Shown: in pieces, positions 44,034 to 53,745 of the stretch
Position numbering within the stretch: position 1 is the first letter of the stretch
How the letters are laid out: every line of letters begins with the position of its first letter
Source: HGM11416 sp964532155
Lineage (GTDB): Bacteria; Bacillota; Clostridia; Christensenellales; Borkfalkiaceae
Length of the DNA: 64,000 nucleotides
Assembly (NCBI GenBank): GCA_964532155.1
Contig: CAZHGN010000001.1
Location: 37,242-101,241 of the forward strand
Reading direction: 5' to 3'
The notes under the pieces: model-generated
Told to the model about the DNA's origin: nothing
Databases searched by the model: none
Seen by the model: only the letters and a program-made list of their open reading frames with translations
Made by a program: the position numbers and the translations under genes

Positions 44034-45284
44034 TTAGCGTTTAATCATTTTGCAAACGTAAAAGCCGGCGCCGTCGCTGATATTTGGCAAAAACTGTAAT
44101 CCGTAAGCCGTTTTAAGCGCATTAAGCGGCGATTGAATTTCGCAAAAGTCAAAGCCTTTTTCGGTCGGATTAAAAGCTTTTATAACCGCGTCGTTTTCCT
44201 CGTTTAGTATACTGCAAGTCGAATATACGACATAGCCGCCGTGCTTTACGTATTTAGAACAAGTTTCCAGTATTGATAACTGAATTTTTGTAAGCTCTGC
44301 AAGACTTTCAGCCGAGCGATTGAGTTTAACGTCGGGATTTTCTTTAAAAACGCCGAAGCCACTGCAAGGGCAATCGCATAACACTACGTCGGCGCGCCCC
44401 TCAAGATTTTTATCGAAAACGGTAGAATCTGCAACTTCGACTTTTATGTTGCCAACCGACATTCTTTGAGCATAACTTTCGATAAGGCGGGCTCTGTGTT
44501 CGTGCAGTTCGCGCGATATTACCGAAGTAAACTTTTCGGCAAGAAGTACGCTTTTACCGCCGGGCGCGGCACAGCAATCGATCAAAACTTCGCCTTTAGG
44601 AACGACGTCGCATATAGCGACCGAGCCTATCGATTGAAATGTGTAAACGCCGTCGTCATAGCCTTGATCTCGTTTAAAGCCGACTGCATCGTACAGCCCT
44701 TTGAAAGGGGTATATTTAAAGGATTTACACCTCGATTGTAAATATTCTTCACCGATTTTCTCTTTTGCAAACCTAACGTAGTTATGCGTTTCGTCGTATG
44801 ACATAATCGCTATTGCCGTTTGTTCGCCGTATTCGGCAAATATTTTTTTGACGAAAAATTCGGGAAATGAATACCGCACGGAAAGAGCGGCTATTTTGTC
44901 GTTCGGTAGTTGAACGGTGTAATCTTGCGAGATGAATTTCCTTAGTATTGCATTGATAAAGCCTGCGTTTGCGCCTTTCCCGAGTTTTTTAACGAGTTCA
45001 ACTATGGAATCGGTAACGGCATAAGGCGTTTTTTTTAGAAAATAAAGGTTATAAAGGGCAATCTTGATGCAAACGCGTATAGGCAGTTTTGGGCGCTTTT
45101 CGCACAGTTTCGATATTGTGTAATCGAGAAAAATATCGTTTTCAACCACGCCGTACGTTATTTTTACGACGGTTGCGCGGTTAATAGGCTCTATCGGCTC
45201 GGCGTTTATCGCTTGTTTGATAAAGGTGTTTTGACCATATACTCGCATGAGTATGCGGTAAGAGTCGTAAAAAGTATTAATCAT
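44034..45284 (-). CDS. rsmB: 16S rRNA m5C967 methyltransferase RsmB
   Basis: 416 residues: N-terminal NusB-like RNA-binding domain (IKQAINAEPIEPINRATVVKITYGVVEN), SAM-binding VLIDCCAAPGGKSVLLAEKF, catalytic region VLCDCPCSGFGVFKENPDVK and GYVVYSTCSILNEEND. The start overlaps the end of fmt by 8 bases. Part of the priA-def-fmt-rsmB-rlmN-rsgA-rpe unit. Confidence 0.95.
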   Translation of the reverse strand: MINTFYDSYRILMRVYGQNTFIKQAINAEPIEPINRATVVKITYGVVENDIFLDYTISKLCEKRPKLPIRVCIKIALYNLYFLKKTPYAVTDSIVELVKKLGKGANAGFINAILRKFISQDYTVQLPNDKIAALSVRYSFPEFFVKKIFAEYGEQTAIAIMSYDETHNYVRFAKEKIGEEYLQSRCKSFKYTPFKGLYDAVGFKRDQGYDDGVYTFQSIGSVAICDVVPKGEVLIDCCAAPGGKSVLLAEKFTSVISRELHEHRARLIESYAQRMSVGNIKVEVADSTVFDKNLEGRADVVLCDCPCSGFGVFKENPDVKLNRSAESLAELTKIQLSILETCSKYVKHGGYVVYSTCSILNEENDAVIKAFNPTEKGFDFCEIQSPLNALKTAYGLQFLPNISDGAGFYVCKMIKR

Positions 45285-46230
45285 TTTTAATAACCGTGCC
45301 GAGCGTGACGGTGCCGTCTAACGAGCGTTGTCCTAAAACAAAAGCCGTGTCGTCAAGGCGTTTTTTTCCTTCGAGCTGTACGGAGTTTAGGCGAATAGCA
45401 CCGTTTTTGCAAGCAACAACCAATCCGTTTTTTGTGTTTGCGTAAATAATTTGCCCCGGCTTTTTGTCGTCGACAGGCAAGTTAATTGCCGTAGCTTTAT
45501 AGACTTTAAGTGTTTTCCCGAATAGATCAGTGTATGCTCCCGGCCATGGAGTCATACCTCTTACGAAGTTTACGAGCGTATCGGAATAATTATCAAAATC
45601 GATTATTCCATCTGCTTTTTTTAGCATTTTTACGTGTGTCGCAAGTGCATGATTTTGCGGGGTGAAAGTTGCAGTGCCGTTCTCTATTGAATCTAACGTT
45701 TCAACTAAAAGTTCCGCGCCGATAACCGACAGTCTATCAAAAAGTTCGCCTGCGGTTTCCTCTTTTAAAATCGGCGTCTTGCGAACGGAAATTATCGCTC
45801 CGGTGTCTATGCCCGTTTCCGTTTGCATAATTGTAACGCCGGTTTCGGCGTCGCCGTTTAAAATTGACCATTGAATGGGCGCGGCTCCGCGGTATTTTGG
45901 CAGAAGCGAGGCGTGTACGTTGATAATACCGTGCGGTGCAACGTCGATTATTTCTTGGGAAAGTATTTGACCGTATGCGCAAGTAACCATTATGTCGGGT
46001 GCAAGCGCTTTTAAATCGGCAACGCCCTCGGCGCGTATTTTATCGTACTGTAAAACCTTGATTCCGTTTTGGATTGCAGTCTGTTTTACGGGCGAAAAAA
46101 CTGGCGCGGAACTCCTACCCGACGGCTTGTCGGGCTGTGTGACAACCGCAAGAAGTTCGTGCTTGCTGTTTAATATTGCTTCAAGAGTTTTTACCGCAAA
46201 ATCGGGCGTGCCCAAAAAAACGACTTTCAA
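45277..46230 (-). CDS. fmt: Methionyl-tRNA formyltransferase
   Basis: Formylates initiator Met-tRNA with 10-formyl-THF. 317 residues opening KVVFLGTPDFAVKTLEAI, with INVHASLLPKYRGAAPIQWSILNGD (catalytic Asn, His) and the downstream DTGAIIS segment, and the C-terminal OB domain. TTG start immediately after the def stop (TAATTG), with AAGGAG 10 bases upstream inside def. Confidence 0.96.
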   Translation of the reverse strand: MKVVFLGTPDFAVKTLEAILNSKHELLAVVTQPDKPSGRSSAPVFSPVKQTAIQNGIKVLQYDKIRAEGVADLKALAPDIMVTCAYGQILSQEIIDVAPHGIINVHASLLPKYRGAAPIQWSILNGDAETGVTIMQTETGIDTGAIISVRKTPILKEETAGELFDRLSVIGAELLVETLDSIENGTATFTPQNHALATHVKMLKKADGIIDFDNYSDTLVNFVRGMTPWPGAYTDLFGKTLKVYKATAINLPVDDKKPGQIIYANTKNGLVVACKNGAIRLNSVQLEGKKRLDDTAFVLGQRSLDGTVTLGTVIKND

Positions 46231-46686
46231 TTAAACTTCACTCCTTAGATTATCTGCTTTATCGACGTAAACAATGCCGTCGAGGTGGTCGTATTCATGA
46301 CAAAGCGCGCGTGCAAAAAAGCCGCTTGCTTTAAGCTTGAATTTTTTTCCGTTTCTATCGGTAGCCGATATAACGACTTGATCGGGGCGCTTTACGTCGC
46401 CCCATTTGCCTTTAACCGAAAGACAACCCTCGGGGCCGTACTGCTCCCCTTTCGTGCTTATTATTTCGGGATTTATAAATTCATAATACCCCTCTTCCAG
46501 ATCGACAATAAATATTCGACGAAGAATGCCTACTTGCACCGCGGCAAGCCCTGCTCCTTGCGCTTTTTTTAACGTGTCGTGCATGTCGTCGAGAAGCTCT
46601 ATCGTTTTAGGCGTTATCGCGTCTACCGTAAAACTTTTTTTGCGAAGAGTGGGATCTCCCAACTGAATAATATTTCTTATTGCCAT
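46231..46686 (-). CDS. def: Peptide deformylase
   Basis: Removes the N-formyl group from nascent proteins. 151 residues from ATG 46686 (AAGGGAG 7 bases upstream; a longer upstream frame has no site). The three metal motifs are AQGAGLAAVQVG, EGCLSV and HEYDHLDG. Directly upstream of fmt, the usual pair. Confidence 0.96.
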   Translation of the reverse strand: MAIRNIIQLGDPTLRKKSFTVDAITPKTIELLDDMHDTLKKAQGAGLAAVQVGILRRIFIVDLEEGYYEFINPEIISTKGEQYGPEGCLSVKGKWGDVKRPDQVVISATDRNGKKFKLKASGFFARALCHEYDHLDGIVYVDKADNLRSEV

Positions 46687-46717
46687 ATTTTTCTCCCTTG
46701 CGATATTATAAGTAGTA

Positions 46718-48916
46718 TTAGCTGAGGTTAGCGGGATTTTCTTCAACCGTAATCAGTGCTCCTGCGTTTTTGTATTTTAGTGCCGAATCGAATATTTTAG
46801 CACGGAGATTATCGTCATTTTCAACGATTCGCATAAGCACTTGATATCGATATTTATTCTTTAAACGCTTTATCGGCGATTTCATCTTGTTAAAGAACGA
46901 GAAGGAGTTTTTATTTGCATCGTAAACGTTTTTCAACTCAAAATATACGCTTTTTAGCGTTTCTAAGGCGTTATTTTCGTCAACCGATTCTATCAATACG
47001 CGAATAATTCTGGAAAAGGGCGGAAAATGCGTTGCTCGCCTGATTGAAATTTCGCGGTTAAAAAGTCCTTCATAGTCGTAATTTAGGGCAAGTTTAAGTA
47101 CGGGATTATTCGGCGAATACGTTTGAAGAACAACCGTACCCTTTTCATCCGCACGTCCACACCTCCCCGCAACTTGTGTTAAAAGCTGGTATGTGCGTTC
47201 GTTGCTACGGTAATCGCTGAAATGAAGACTCATGTCGGCATCGAGAATACCAACGAACGTAACGCTCGGAAAGTCATGCCCTTTCGCAATCATTTGCGTG
47301 CCGACGAGAATATCGGCTTTTCGCTCGGCAAACGCCGATAATATTTTATAATGCCCCTCTTTATTCGAGGTCGTGTCGTTGTCCATTCTTAAAATGGAAG
47401 CCGACGGAAAAAGTTCTTTGAGTTCAGAAACGATTTTTTGCGTTCCCGTGCCTATAAACGAAAGATTTGTAGAGCCGCATTCGGGACAAGCCGTAAGCAT
47501 TTTATAGTTCGTTCCGCAATAATGGCATTTTAATAGGTTGCCGTCGCGGTGATAGTTAAGCGAAACGTCGCATTCCTTGCAAGTCGCCACATATCCGCAC
47601 TCTCGGCATATTATTTGTTGCGAATAACCTCTGCGGTTGAGGAAAATTATTGCCTGCTTGCCGTTTGCAAGCGTTTTTTTCAGTTCGTCTTTTAGGTAAG
47701 ACGAAAAAAAACTGTTATTGCCACGCCGTACCTCTTGCCGCATGTCCGCAACGATAATTTCAGGTAAAGGCTTTTTATTAATACGCTCGGGCATTTTTAC
47801 AAGATTGTAAATGCCCTCTTTAGCCTTAAGAAAAGATTCTACCGAAGGTGTTGCGCTACCTAAAACAAGCTTGCAACCGTTGCTCTTTGCCCTAAATTCC
47901 GCTATATCGAGCGTGGAATAGCGCGGCGTGCTTTCGCTTTCGTAACTTCCGTCGTGTTCTTCGTCGATGACGATAATTCCGAGATTTTCGAGCGGTGCAA
48001 AAATCGCGCTTCTCGCTCCGATCGCTATTTTTGCTTCACCGCTACGTAAACGCCGCCATTCGTCGAAACGCTCGCCTGCGGATAAACCGCTGTGCAATAT
48101 CGCGCAAAGCTCGTTAAATCTTGCTCTAAACTGCTTTAGCATTTGCGGCGTAAGTGAAATTTCCGGCACAAGCATAATGGCAGTTTTGCCTTTTTGAATG
48201 GCTTGGCGGATAAGCTCCATATAAACTTCGGTTTTGCCGCTCCCGGTAACGCCGTGAACGAGAGTGGTCATTTTATTGGTGGAATCAACCGATTGTATAG
48301 CGGCAAGTTGTGCTTCCCTTAACGTAACGGTTTTGCTCTCGCCAAGCATTTCCGAATAAGGTATGCGACAAACAGTGGTATGTTCGATTACGAAAAAACC
48401 TTTGTCGAGCAGTTGTTTTACCGAGGAACTGCCGAATTCGGCTCTTAAATTATTGGCGCGCACTCTACCGCATTCGAATACTTTTTTCAGTGCGTTACGC
48501 TGATTTATTGCGTTTGCCCTTAGCGCTAAAAGTGCTTGTTCGTAATCTACTTCATCGTTTTTACAAACGAATTCAACCGTCTTTTGGCTTACCGTTCCGC
48601 GTCGCATTTCCGACGGCAAAAACAAACGCATTGCCGCCGCTTTCGTAACCTTGTATCTGTCCGCGATATAGTCGACAAGCGTCAACGTTTCCTCGGTTAA
48701 TACCGGGTAATCGTCGAGAAGTTTTACAATCGATTTAATTTTATTGGGAGGAAGATCGGATCTTTCCTTGAGTTTGACGATTATTCCCTCGATCTGCCTA
48801 TTACCGAATGGCACGGCGACTCTCGAGCCCGCCGTAACGCAAAAAGCGCCCGTATCGTAATCGAAAATACGGTCGAGCTCGCTATTTGTAATGTCAACGA
48901 TAACCTCTGCAATCAT
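46718..48916 (-). CDS. priA: Primosomal replication-restart helicase PriA
   Basis: DNA helicase that reloads the replisome at stalled forks. 732 residues: N-terminal 3'-DNA-binding domain, Walker A GVTGSGKTEVYMEL, DEEHDGSYESESTPRYS, a zinc-binding region with paired cysteines (CRECGYVATCKECDVSL; CHYCGT; CPECGS), and helicase motifs such as VGTQMIAKGHDFPSVTFV and QVAGRCGRADEKG. No ribosome site is obvious at its ATG. coaBC, which often lies upstream, is absent. Confidence 0.96.
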   Translation of the reverse strand: MIAEVIVDITNSELDRIFDYDTGAFCVTAGSRVAVPFGNRQIEGIIVKLKERSDLPPNKIKSIVKLLDDYPVLTEETLTLVDYIADRYKVTKAAAMRLFLPSEMRRGTVSQKTVEFVCKNDEVDYEQALLALRANAINQRNALKKVFECGRVRANNLRAEFGSSSVKQLLDKGFFVIEHTTVCRIPYSEMLGESKTVTLREAQLAAIQSVDSTNKMTTLVHGVTGSGKTEVYMELIRQAIQKGKTAIMLVPEISLTPQMLKQFRARFNELCAILHSGLSAGERFDEWRRLRSGEAKIAIGARSAIFAPLENLGIIVIDEEHDGSYESESTPRYSTLDIAEFRAKSNGCKLVLGSATPSVESFLKAKEGIYNLVKMPERINKKPLPEIIVADMRQEVRRGNNSFFSSYLKDELKKTLANGKQAIIFLNRRGYSQQIICRECGYVATCKECDVSLNYHRDGNLLKCHYCGTNYKMLTACPECGSTNLSFIGTGTQKIVSELKELFPSASILRMDNDTTSNKEGHYKILSAFAERKADILVGTQMIAKGHDFPSVTFVGILDADMSLHFSDYRSNERTYQLLTQVAGRCGRADEKGTVVLQTYSPNNPVLKLALNYDYEGLFNREISIRRATHFPPFSRIIRVLIESVDENNALETLKSVYFELKNVYDANKNSFSFFNKMKSPIKRLKNKYRYQVLMRIVENDDNLRAKIFDSALKYKNAGALITVEENPANLS

Positions 48917-48934
48917 AACGGCGGTAATAGTAAA

Positions 48935-48958
48935 AAATGCTCGTTAAGAGCATTTAAA
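48935..48958 (-). terminator. Terminator between rpoZ and priA
   Basis: An 8-bp stem AAATGCTC/GAGCATTT with a 5-base loop and trailing T on the minus strand, at the end of rpoZ. Read-through into priA is likely partial. Confidence 0.75.
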
Positions 48959-49162
48959 TTAGAATTTAGTGGGGATAATTTTGTTTTCGTATATTTCCCT
49001 TGCCGCAATGCTAAGGGGTTTTTCGTTCCCTGGAACGTCGGTAAGGCCTTGGCTCTGCGCGTTGTCGATAAGTTGACGTGCACGTTTAGCCGCAACTACG
49101 CAAAGACCGTATTTCGATCCCATTTTTTTTGAAAGCTCGTCTATGGACGGTTCGTGAAGCAT
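48959..49162 (-). CDS. rpoZ: RNA polymerase omega subunit
   Basis: 67 residues: MLHEPSIDELSKKMGSKYGL..VVAAKRARQL, then KPLSIAAREIYENKI, matching omega, which helps assemble and stabilise RNA polymerase. AGGAGG lies before the ATG. It follows yicC after 30 bases; gmk, normally between them, is missing. Confidence 0.94.
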   Translation of the reverse strand: MLHEPSIDELSKKMGSKYGLCVVAAKRARQLIDNAQSQGLTDVPGNEKPLSIAAREIYENKIIPTKF

Positions 49163-49192
49163 ATAATTTTTCCTCCTTAATGGATTTACGTT

Positions 49193-50062
49193 TTATTCTA
49201 TATTTTGGATTTGTTCCCTAATTTTTTCAATTTCGCCTTTGAGCAAAAGCGCGTCGTTGGTAACTTCGATATCGTTGGATTTCGAGCAAATCGTGTTCGC
49301 TTCCCTATTGAATTCCTGTACAAGAAAATCGACCTTGCGGCCCGGTGTTTCGGTTTCCAAAAGTTTGCGGTACTGCGAAATATGGGATTTTAAACGCGTA
49401 AGCTCTTCGTCGATACAAGATTTATCGGCAAATACGGCAACCTCTTGCAGCAGTCGCGCTTCGTCGTACGAAACGCCGTCTAAAATGGTTTTAACTCGTT
49501 CTTCTATGCGTTTTCTGAAGTTTTCGGCAACAAACGGCGCTCGCTGTTCGATTTTTAAAACCAAGCGTTCTACCTCATCGACGTGTGACAGCAAGTCTTT
49601 TTTAAGTTTATCGCCTTCGGTTTTACGCATTACGTTCAAATTATCAAGCGCGCAAAGCAAAGCCGTTTCGATTGCATTTTCGAGCTCGGAATCGTCTTCG
49701 TCGTCGTTGGAATAACTGATAATATCGGGGGTGCGCATAAGTTGAGCCACTGTAAAATCGTTTTCGGCACCGATATACTCGGCAAGCCCCTTAGCCGCCT
49801 CGTAATATGCTTTTGCAAGCGGCAAATCGACGGAAACGGTTTTTTCACGCTCGCGAAGATCGGAAAAGGTGAAGAAAATTTCTACCCTACCGCGCGTGAT
49901 TTTGCTTTGAACGGTTTTGCGGATTTTATCGTCATAAGCGATGAACGATCTCGGATATTTGGGCTGTATGTCGAGAAAACGATTGTTGACCGTTTTAATT
50001 TCAACCCTAATTTCGTATCCGTTTTTATATTCGGCTTTACCGAAGCCCGTCATGCTTAGCAT
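49193..50062 (-). CDS. yicC: YicC-family endoribonuclease
   Basis: 289 residues starting MLSMTGFGKAEYKNGYEIRVEIKTVNNRFLDI and ending LLKGEIEKIREQIQNIE, both hallmarks of YicC/YloC. Family members were recently shown to act as RNases; role here is inferred. GAGG lies 10 bases before the ATG. First gene of the leftward housekeeping block. Confidence 0.94.
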   Translation of the reverse strand: MLSMTGFGKAEYKNGYEIRVEIKTVNNRFLDIQPKYPRSFIAYDDKIRKTVQSKITRGRVEIFFTFSDLREREKTVSVDLPLAKAYYEAAKGLAEYIGAENDFTVAQLMRTPDIISYSNDDEDDSELENAIETALLCALDNLNVMRKTEGDKLKKDLLSHVDEVERLVLKIEQRAPFVAENFRKRIEERVKTILDGVSYDEARLLQEVAVFADKSCIDEELTRLKSHISQYRKLLETETPGRKVDFLVQEFNREANTICSKSNDIEVTNDALLLKGEIEKIREQIQNIE

Positions 50063-50095
50063 TATTCGATATCCTCTAACTTAATTGTTGGTTAC

Positions 50096-50124
50096 AGTGT
50101 ACAATATTTGCTTAAAAAAATCAA
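50096..50124 (-). promoter_or_regulatory. Candidate sigma-A promoter of the yicC operon
   Basis: Minus strand TTGATT (50119-50124), 17 bases, TACACT (50096-50101). It sits inside an inverted repeat TTGCTTAAA/TTTAAGCAA (50108-50138) that could be an operator. Confidence 0.55.
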
Positions 50125-50158
50125 GCGTATTTAAGCAAAAAAGATTATTCTACCTTTA

Positions 50159-51574
50159 TTATTCGACCGTTATCCCCTCGTAACCAAGAAGTTTTCTGCC
50201 CATTTTAACGCCCATAACCGAAGCCATCATAAGCCCTCTCGTCCAACCGCTTGAATCACCAAGGCAGAAAAGATGGTTAATGCTGGTGTTGAGATCGGCA
50301 TCCATTTTTACTCTGTTAGAATAAAATTTAAGCTCGGGCGAATAAAGAAGTGTTTCAGGCGAAGCGAAGCCGGGTACTACGTTGTCGGCCGCAATAATAA
50401 AGTTCAGTATATTCGTAAGGGAACGATAAGGCATTGCCGCGGTAATATCGCCTGCAACGGCATCCTTTAACGTCGGCTTAACGTTGGCGCGCATAAGCTC
50501 TTTTTGCCACGTTCTTTTACCGTCGAGAATATCGCCGAAACGCTGAACCAAAATATGCCCGGCACCGAGCATATTGGTGAGTTCTCCCACTTTTTGCGCG
50601 TATTCTATAGGTTGATTGAACGGATAAGTGAAGTTGTGCGAGCAAAGTATCGCAAGGTTTGTGTTGTCGGATTTTAATTCTTTATAAGAATGACCGTTGA
50701 CTACGGCGAGATTATTGTCGTAATTTTCCTGACTTACAAATCCCCCGGGGTTTTGACAGAACGTTCTTACCTTGTTTTTAAAGGGCTTGGGATAGCCGAT
50801 TAGTTTAGATTCGTACAAGCAAGCGTTGACCTTTTCCATAACCTCGTTGCGAACCTCTACCCTAACGCCGATGTCAACCGTTCCGGGTTCATGCGCGATG
50901 TTATGCTCGAAACAAAGTTTTTCGAGCCAGTCGCTCCCCCTTCTTCCCGTTGCTACGATTATTTCGTCGGCGAAAATATCGTAACTGCCCGAAGAATCGG
51001 TTACCTGTGCGCCAATACATGATGTGTTGTCTGAGTTAAAAATTAAGTTGTTGCATTCAGCCGAAAAAATAAGTTCGACACCCTTGTCGCGTAAATAATT
51101 TTCGATTGAAAGGTAAATCATTTGCGCCTTTTCCGTTCCCATATGACGAATGGGACAGTCTACCAAGCGCAAACCGGCTTGAATGGCTCTTTTTCTTATT
51201 TCTTTAACCTCGTCGTCGTTGTTGATTCCTTCGATATGGGTATCTGCGCCGAATTCGAGATAAATTTTATCGGTATAATCTATGAGTTCTTGGGCTTGAA
51301 GCTCACCGATAAGCGTGGGAAGATCTCCGCCGACCTCGTACGAAAGGGACAGTTTACCGTCTGAAAACGCACCTGCGCCCGAAAACCCCGTAGTAATGTT
51401 ACAAGGTTTGCAGTTTACGCATTTTTGCGTTTTAGATTTCGGGCAGCAACGCTTTTCGACGGGTTTACCCTTTTCGATTATAGTGATTTGTTTTTTCGTG
51501 CCGTGTCTGAGCATTTCGAGCGCGGTAAAAATACCGGCCGGGCCCGCACCTACTATTAAAATTTCAGTTTTCAT
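50159..51574 (-). CDS. FAD-dependent dehydrogenase (COG2509-like)
   Basis: 471 residues with N-terminal Rossmann ILIVGAGPAGIFTALEML, a Cys-rich segment (CCPKSKTQKCVNCKPC), TGFSGAGAFSDGKL, and a C-terminal FAD block HLFCLGDSSGWTRGLMMASVMG. This matches the uncharacterised NAD(P)/FAD-dependent oxidoreductases of COG2509; substrate unknown. GGAGG precedes the ATG. Confidence 0.88.
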   Translation of the reverse strand: MKTEILIVGAGPAGIFTALEMLRHGTKKQITIIEKGKPVEKRCCPKSKTQKCVNCKPCNITTGFSGAGAFSDGKLSLSYEVGGDLPTLIGELQAQELIDYTDKIYLEFGADTHIEGINNDDEVKEIRKRAIQAGLRLVDCPIRHMGTEKAQMIYLSIENYLRDKGVELIFSAECNNLIFNSDNTSCIGAQVTDSSGSYDIFADEIIVATGRRGSDWLEKLCFEHNIAHEPGTVDIGVRVEVRNEVMEKVNACLYESKLIGYPKPFKNKVRTFCQNPGGFVSQENYDNNLAVVNGHSYKELKSDNTNLAILCSHNFTYPFNQPIEYAQKVGELTNMLGAGHILVQRFGDILDGKRTWQKELMRANVKPTLKDAVAGDITAAMPYRSLTNILNFIIAADNVVPGFASPETLLYSPELKFYSNRVKMDADLNTSINHLFCLGDSSGWTRGLMMASVMGVKMGRKLLGYEGITVE

Positions 51575-51643
51575 AAAAACCTCCGAGTATACGCAAAAGG
51601 CATGAAGAAAAACGGTTTATATATAAAAGCCAATTACCGTATT

Positions 51644-51671
51644 ATTATATCAATTACGCCTAAAAAGTCAA
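51644..51671 (-). promoter_or_regulatory. Sigma-A promoter of the FAD dehydrogenase gene
   Basis: Minus strand TTGACT (51666-51671), 16 bases, TATAAT (51644-51649). Confidence 0.65.
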
Positions 51672-51783
51672 GCGTTTTATCATTATATAACTAAACCTTA
51701 ATTTTAGCCTTGAGTGTAATGAAGTATTCGTGAAAAACCTAAACAAAAAATGATTTTCCGTCGCCAAAAATATCGTTCATTCG

Positions 51784-51812
51784 TTGACTTGTTAATAATT
51801 TTTTAGTATAAT
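51784..51812 (+). promoter_or_regulatory. Sigma-A promoter of the DUF1538/P-II operon
   Basis: TTGACT (51784-51789), 17 bases, TATAAT (51807-51812). Leader about 30 bases, with no riboswitch-sized structure. Confidence 0.82.
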
Positions 51813-51848
51813 AGATTTTGAAAGGATGATGGTTGGTTCGAGGTGAAT

Positions 51849-53357
51849 ATGAAATTTAAAGAAAGTGCGCTTTATTCGGCAATCACCTCCGTATTGCCCA
51901 TAAGCTTGTTGATAATAGTAATTAACTTTTTTTTGCCCGAGCGCATGGGTGGTTACGATATTTTATGTTTTGTAATCGGTAACGTACTATTGATCGGCGG
52001 CATGGCGCTTTACAGTAAAGGTATTGACGTTTCTCTTTCGCCGATCGGTGAAAAATTCGGCGAATTCTTAACGCAACGAAAGAACGTTTTTATTATACTG
52101 TTCGCAGGGCTTGCGTTGGGCTTTGTCATTACGATAGCCGAACCGGACCTTTCGGTACTCGGCGAGCAGCTCGGTAATATTAAGTGGACGATAATAATTA
52201 CGATTGCATTCGGCGTAGGTTTATTCTTGGCGATTGCCCTTTTAAGGATTCTTTTAAAGTGGAATTTTACTTTCGCCATAATGATAATGTACGCTCTTAT
52301 TTTTTTGCTTGCGTTATTCGTAGATAACAAATACATTCCCCTATGCTTTGACTCGGGGGGCGTTACGACTGGCGCTATTACAGTTCCGTTCATACTATCG
52401 TTCGGCGCGTCGGTCGCTGGTATGGTCGGCGGCAAGAACAAGGACGAAAACAGTTTCGGAATGATCGCCATTTGCTCGGTCGGTCCGATATTTATGATGC
52501 TTCTGCTTTGCCTCATATTTAAGCCGTCTGTCGATACATCTATCGAATATGCTTCCGTTACTTCCTTTTATGAACTTGCAATAAACTTTTTAACCAACCT
52601 TACGAAGTTTTTAAAAGAAGTCGCAATTGCTTTGGCTCCGATCGCCGTCGTGTTCTACGTATGCAATCTGATTTGGTTTAAAATACCCAAAATAAATTTA
52701 ATGCGTATTACCATCGGTTTATTATATACCTACTTCGGTTTGACGTTGTTTTTAACCGGCGTAAACGCGGCGTATATGGGAACGGGATATTTTATCGGTA
52801 ACAGTCTTGCTAAATCGGATTATGCTTGGACGCTTATCCCCATAGGTGCACTCGTCGGCTTGCTTATTGTTCTTGCGGAGCCGGCAATAGGCGTTTTGGT
52901 AAAACAAGTAGAAACTATTTCTGCGGGTACGATCAAAAAACGTACGATGCTCATTGCGTTGTGTTTGTCGATGGCGTTTGCAGTCGGTTTTTCTATGTTG
53001 CGCGTTCTCTTCGATTTGTCCGTTTGGTACGTGATCGGCATCGGCTATATAATCGCTTTGGGGTTGTCGTTTTTCGTTCCAAAGGTTTATACCTCGATTG
53101 CGTTTGACTCGGGCGGCGTTGCTTCGGGACCTATGACGGCTACCTTCTTGTTGCCGCTTGCAATCGGTGCGGCGCAAGGCGTGGGAACTTCCGTTCTCGA
53201 CTTTGCGTACGGACTTGTGGGCACGGTTGCTCTTATGCCGCTTATAACCATTCAACTAATGGGCTTTACCGCGAAGATTATCGAAAAACGTTCTCTTCGC
53301 AGCGCTCCTGCCCTTGCGGATATTAAGAGCGAAGATATCATCGAATTTAAAGATTAA
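51849..53357 (+). CDS. DUF1538 membrane protein, probable transporter
   Basis: 502 residues from ATG 51849 (GAGG 5 bases before; the overlapping GTG 51843 lies in the ribosome site). Two homologous halves of about six helices each; each half holds a FDSGG motif (LCFDSGGVTTGAITVPFIL and IAFDSGGVASGPMTATFLL) preceded by an AEP segment (IAEPDLSVL, LAEPAIGVL). The tandem-repeat fold and paired motif suggest a transporter with the motifs in the substrate path. Substrate unknown. Followed by two P-II-like genes. Confidence 0.85.
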   Translation: MKFKESALYSAITSVLPISLLIIVINFFLPERMGGYDILCFVIGNVLLIGGMALYSKGIDVSLSPIGEKFGEFLTQRKNVFIILFAGLALGFVITIAEPDLSVLGEQLGNIKWTIIITIAFGVGLFLAIALLRILLKWNFTFAIMIMYALIFLLALFVDNKYIPLCFDSGGVTTGAITVPFILSFGASVAGMVGGKNKDENSFGMIAICSVGPIFMMLLLCLIFKPSVDTSIEYASVTSFYELAINFLTNLTKFLKEVAIALAPIAVVFYVCNLIWFKIPKINLMRITIGLLYTYFGLTLFLTGVNAAYMGTGYFIGNSLAKSDYAWTLIPIGALVGLLIVLAEPAIGVLVKQVETISAGTIKKRTMLIALCLSMAFAVGFSMLRVLFDLSVWYVIGIGYIIALGLSFFVPKVYTSIAFDSGGVASGPMTATFLLPLAIGAAQGVGTSVLDFAYGLVGTVALMPLITIQLMGFTAKIIEKRSLRSAPALADIKSEDIIEFKD

Positions 53358-53381
53358 TTACTCGATATAAAGGAGCTAATA

Positions 53382-53729
53382 ATGTTACCTAAAAACGAAT
53401 TTCAACTAAGGTGCCTGCTGATTATAGTAAATCGCGGGCTTGGCAACTCGATTTCCGATTTCGTTAAGGATTACGCACATTTTCAGTCGATAATTCTCGG
53501 GCGAGGAACGGCAACGAGTGAGATTAGATCGGCGCTCGGTATTTCCGAACCCGAAAAAGATTTGATCTTTTGCTTTATCGAAAAGCATAACGTCGCTATG
53601 GCGTTTAAAGAAATCGACGAACATTTCGATTTCACCAGAAAACATCTCGGTATAGCTTTGACTATCCCCGTCAGTTCGGTAGGCGGATTGACTTCTTTTA
53701 AGGTTCTCACCGGAACCGGTAATTCTTAA
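53382..53729 (+). CDS. P-II-like signalling protein, first copy
   Basis: 115 residues with the ferredoxin-like P-II pattern: beta strand LRCLLIIVNRGLGNSISDFV, IILGRGTATSEIRSALGI in the T-loop region, DLIFCFIEKHNV, then GIALTIPVSSVGGL at the C-terminus. The classic uridylylated Tyr of the T-loop is not evident. AAAGGAG precedes the ATG. It probably senses a small molecule and acts on the DUF1538 protein encoded 24 bases upstream; ligand unknown. Confidence 0.82.
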   Translation: MLPKNEFQLRCLLIIVNRGLGNSISDFVKDYAHFQSIILGRGTATSEIRSALGISEPEKDLIFCFIEKHNVAMAFKEIDEHFDFTRKHLGIALTIPVSSVGGLTSFKVLTGTGNS

Positions 53730-53745
53730 ATCGGAGGATATTATA

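Noticed and set aside
50108..50138. Inverted repeat TTGCTTAAA/TTTAAGCAA as a terminator of the FAD dehydrogenase gene
   Set aside because: No T tract follows on the minus strand and it overlaps the candidate yicC promoter; noted as a possible operator only.
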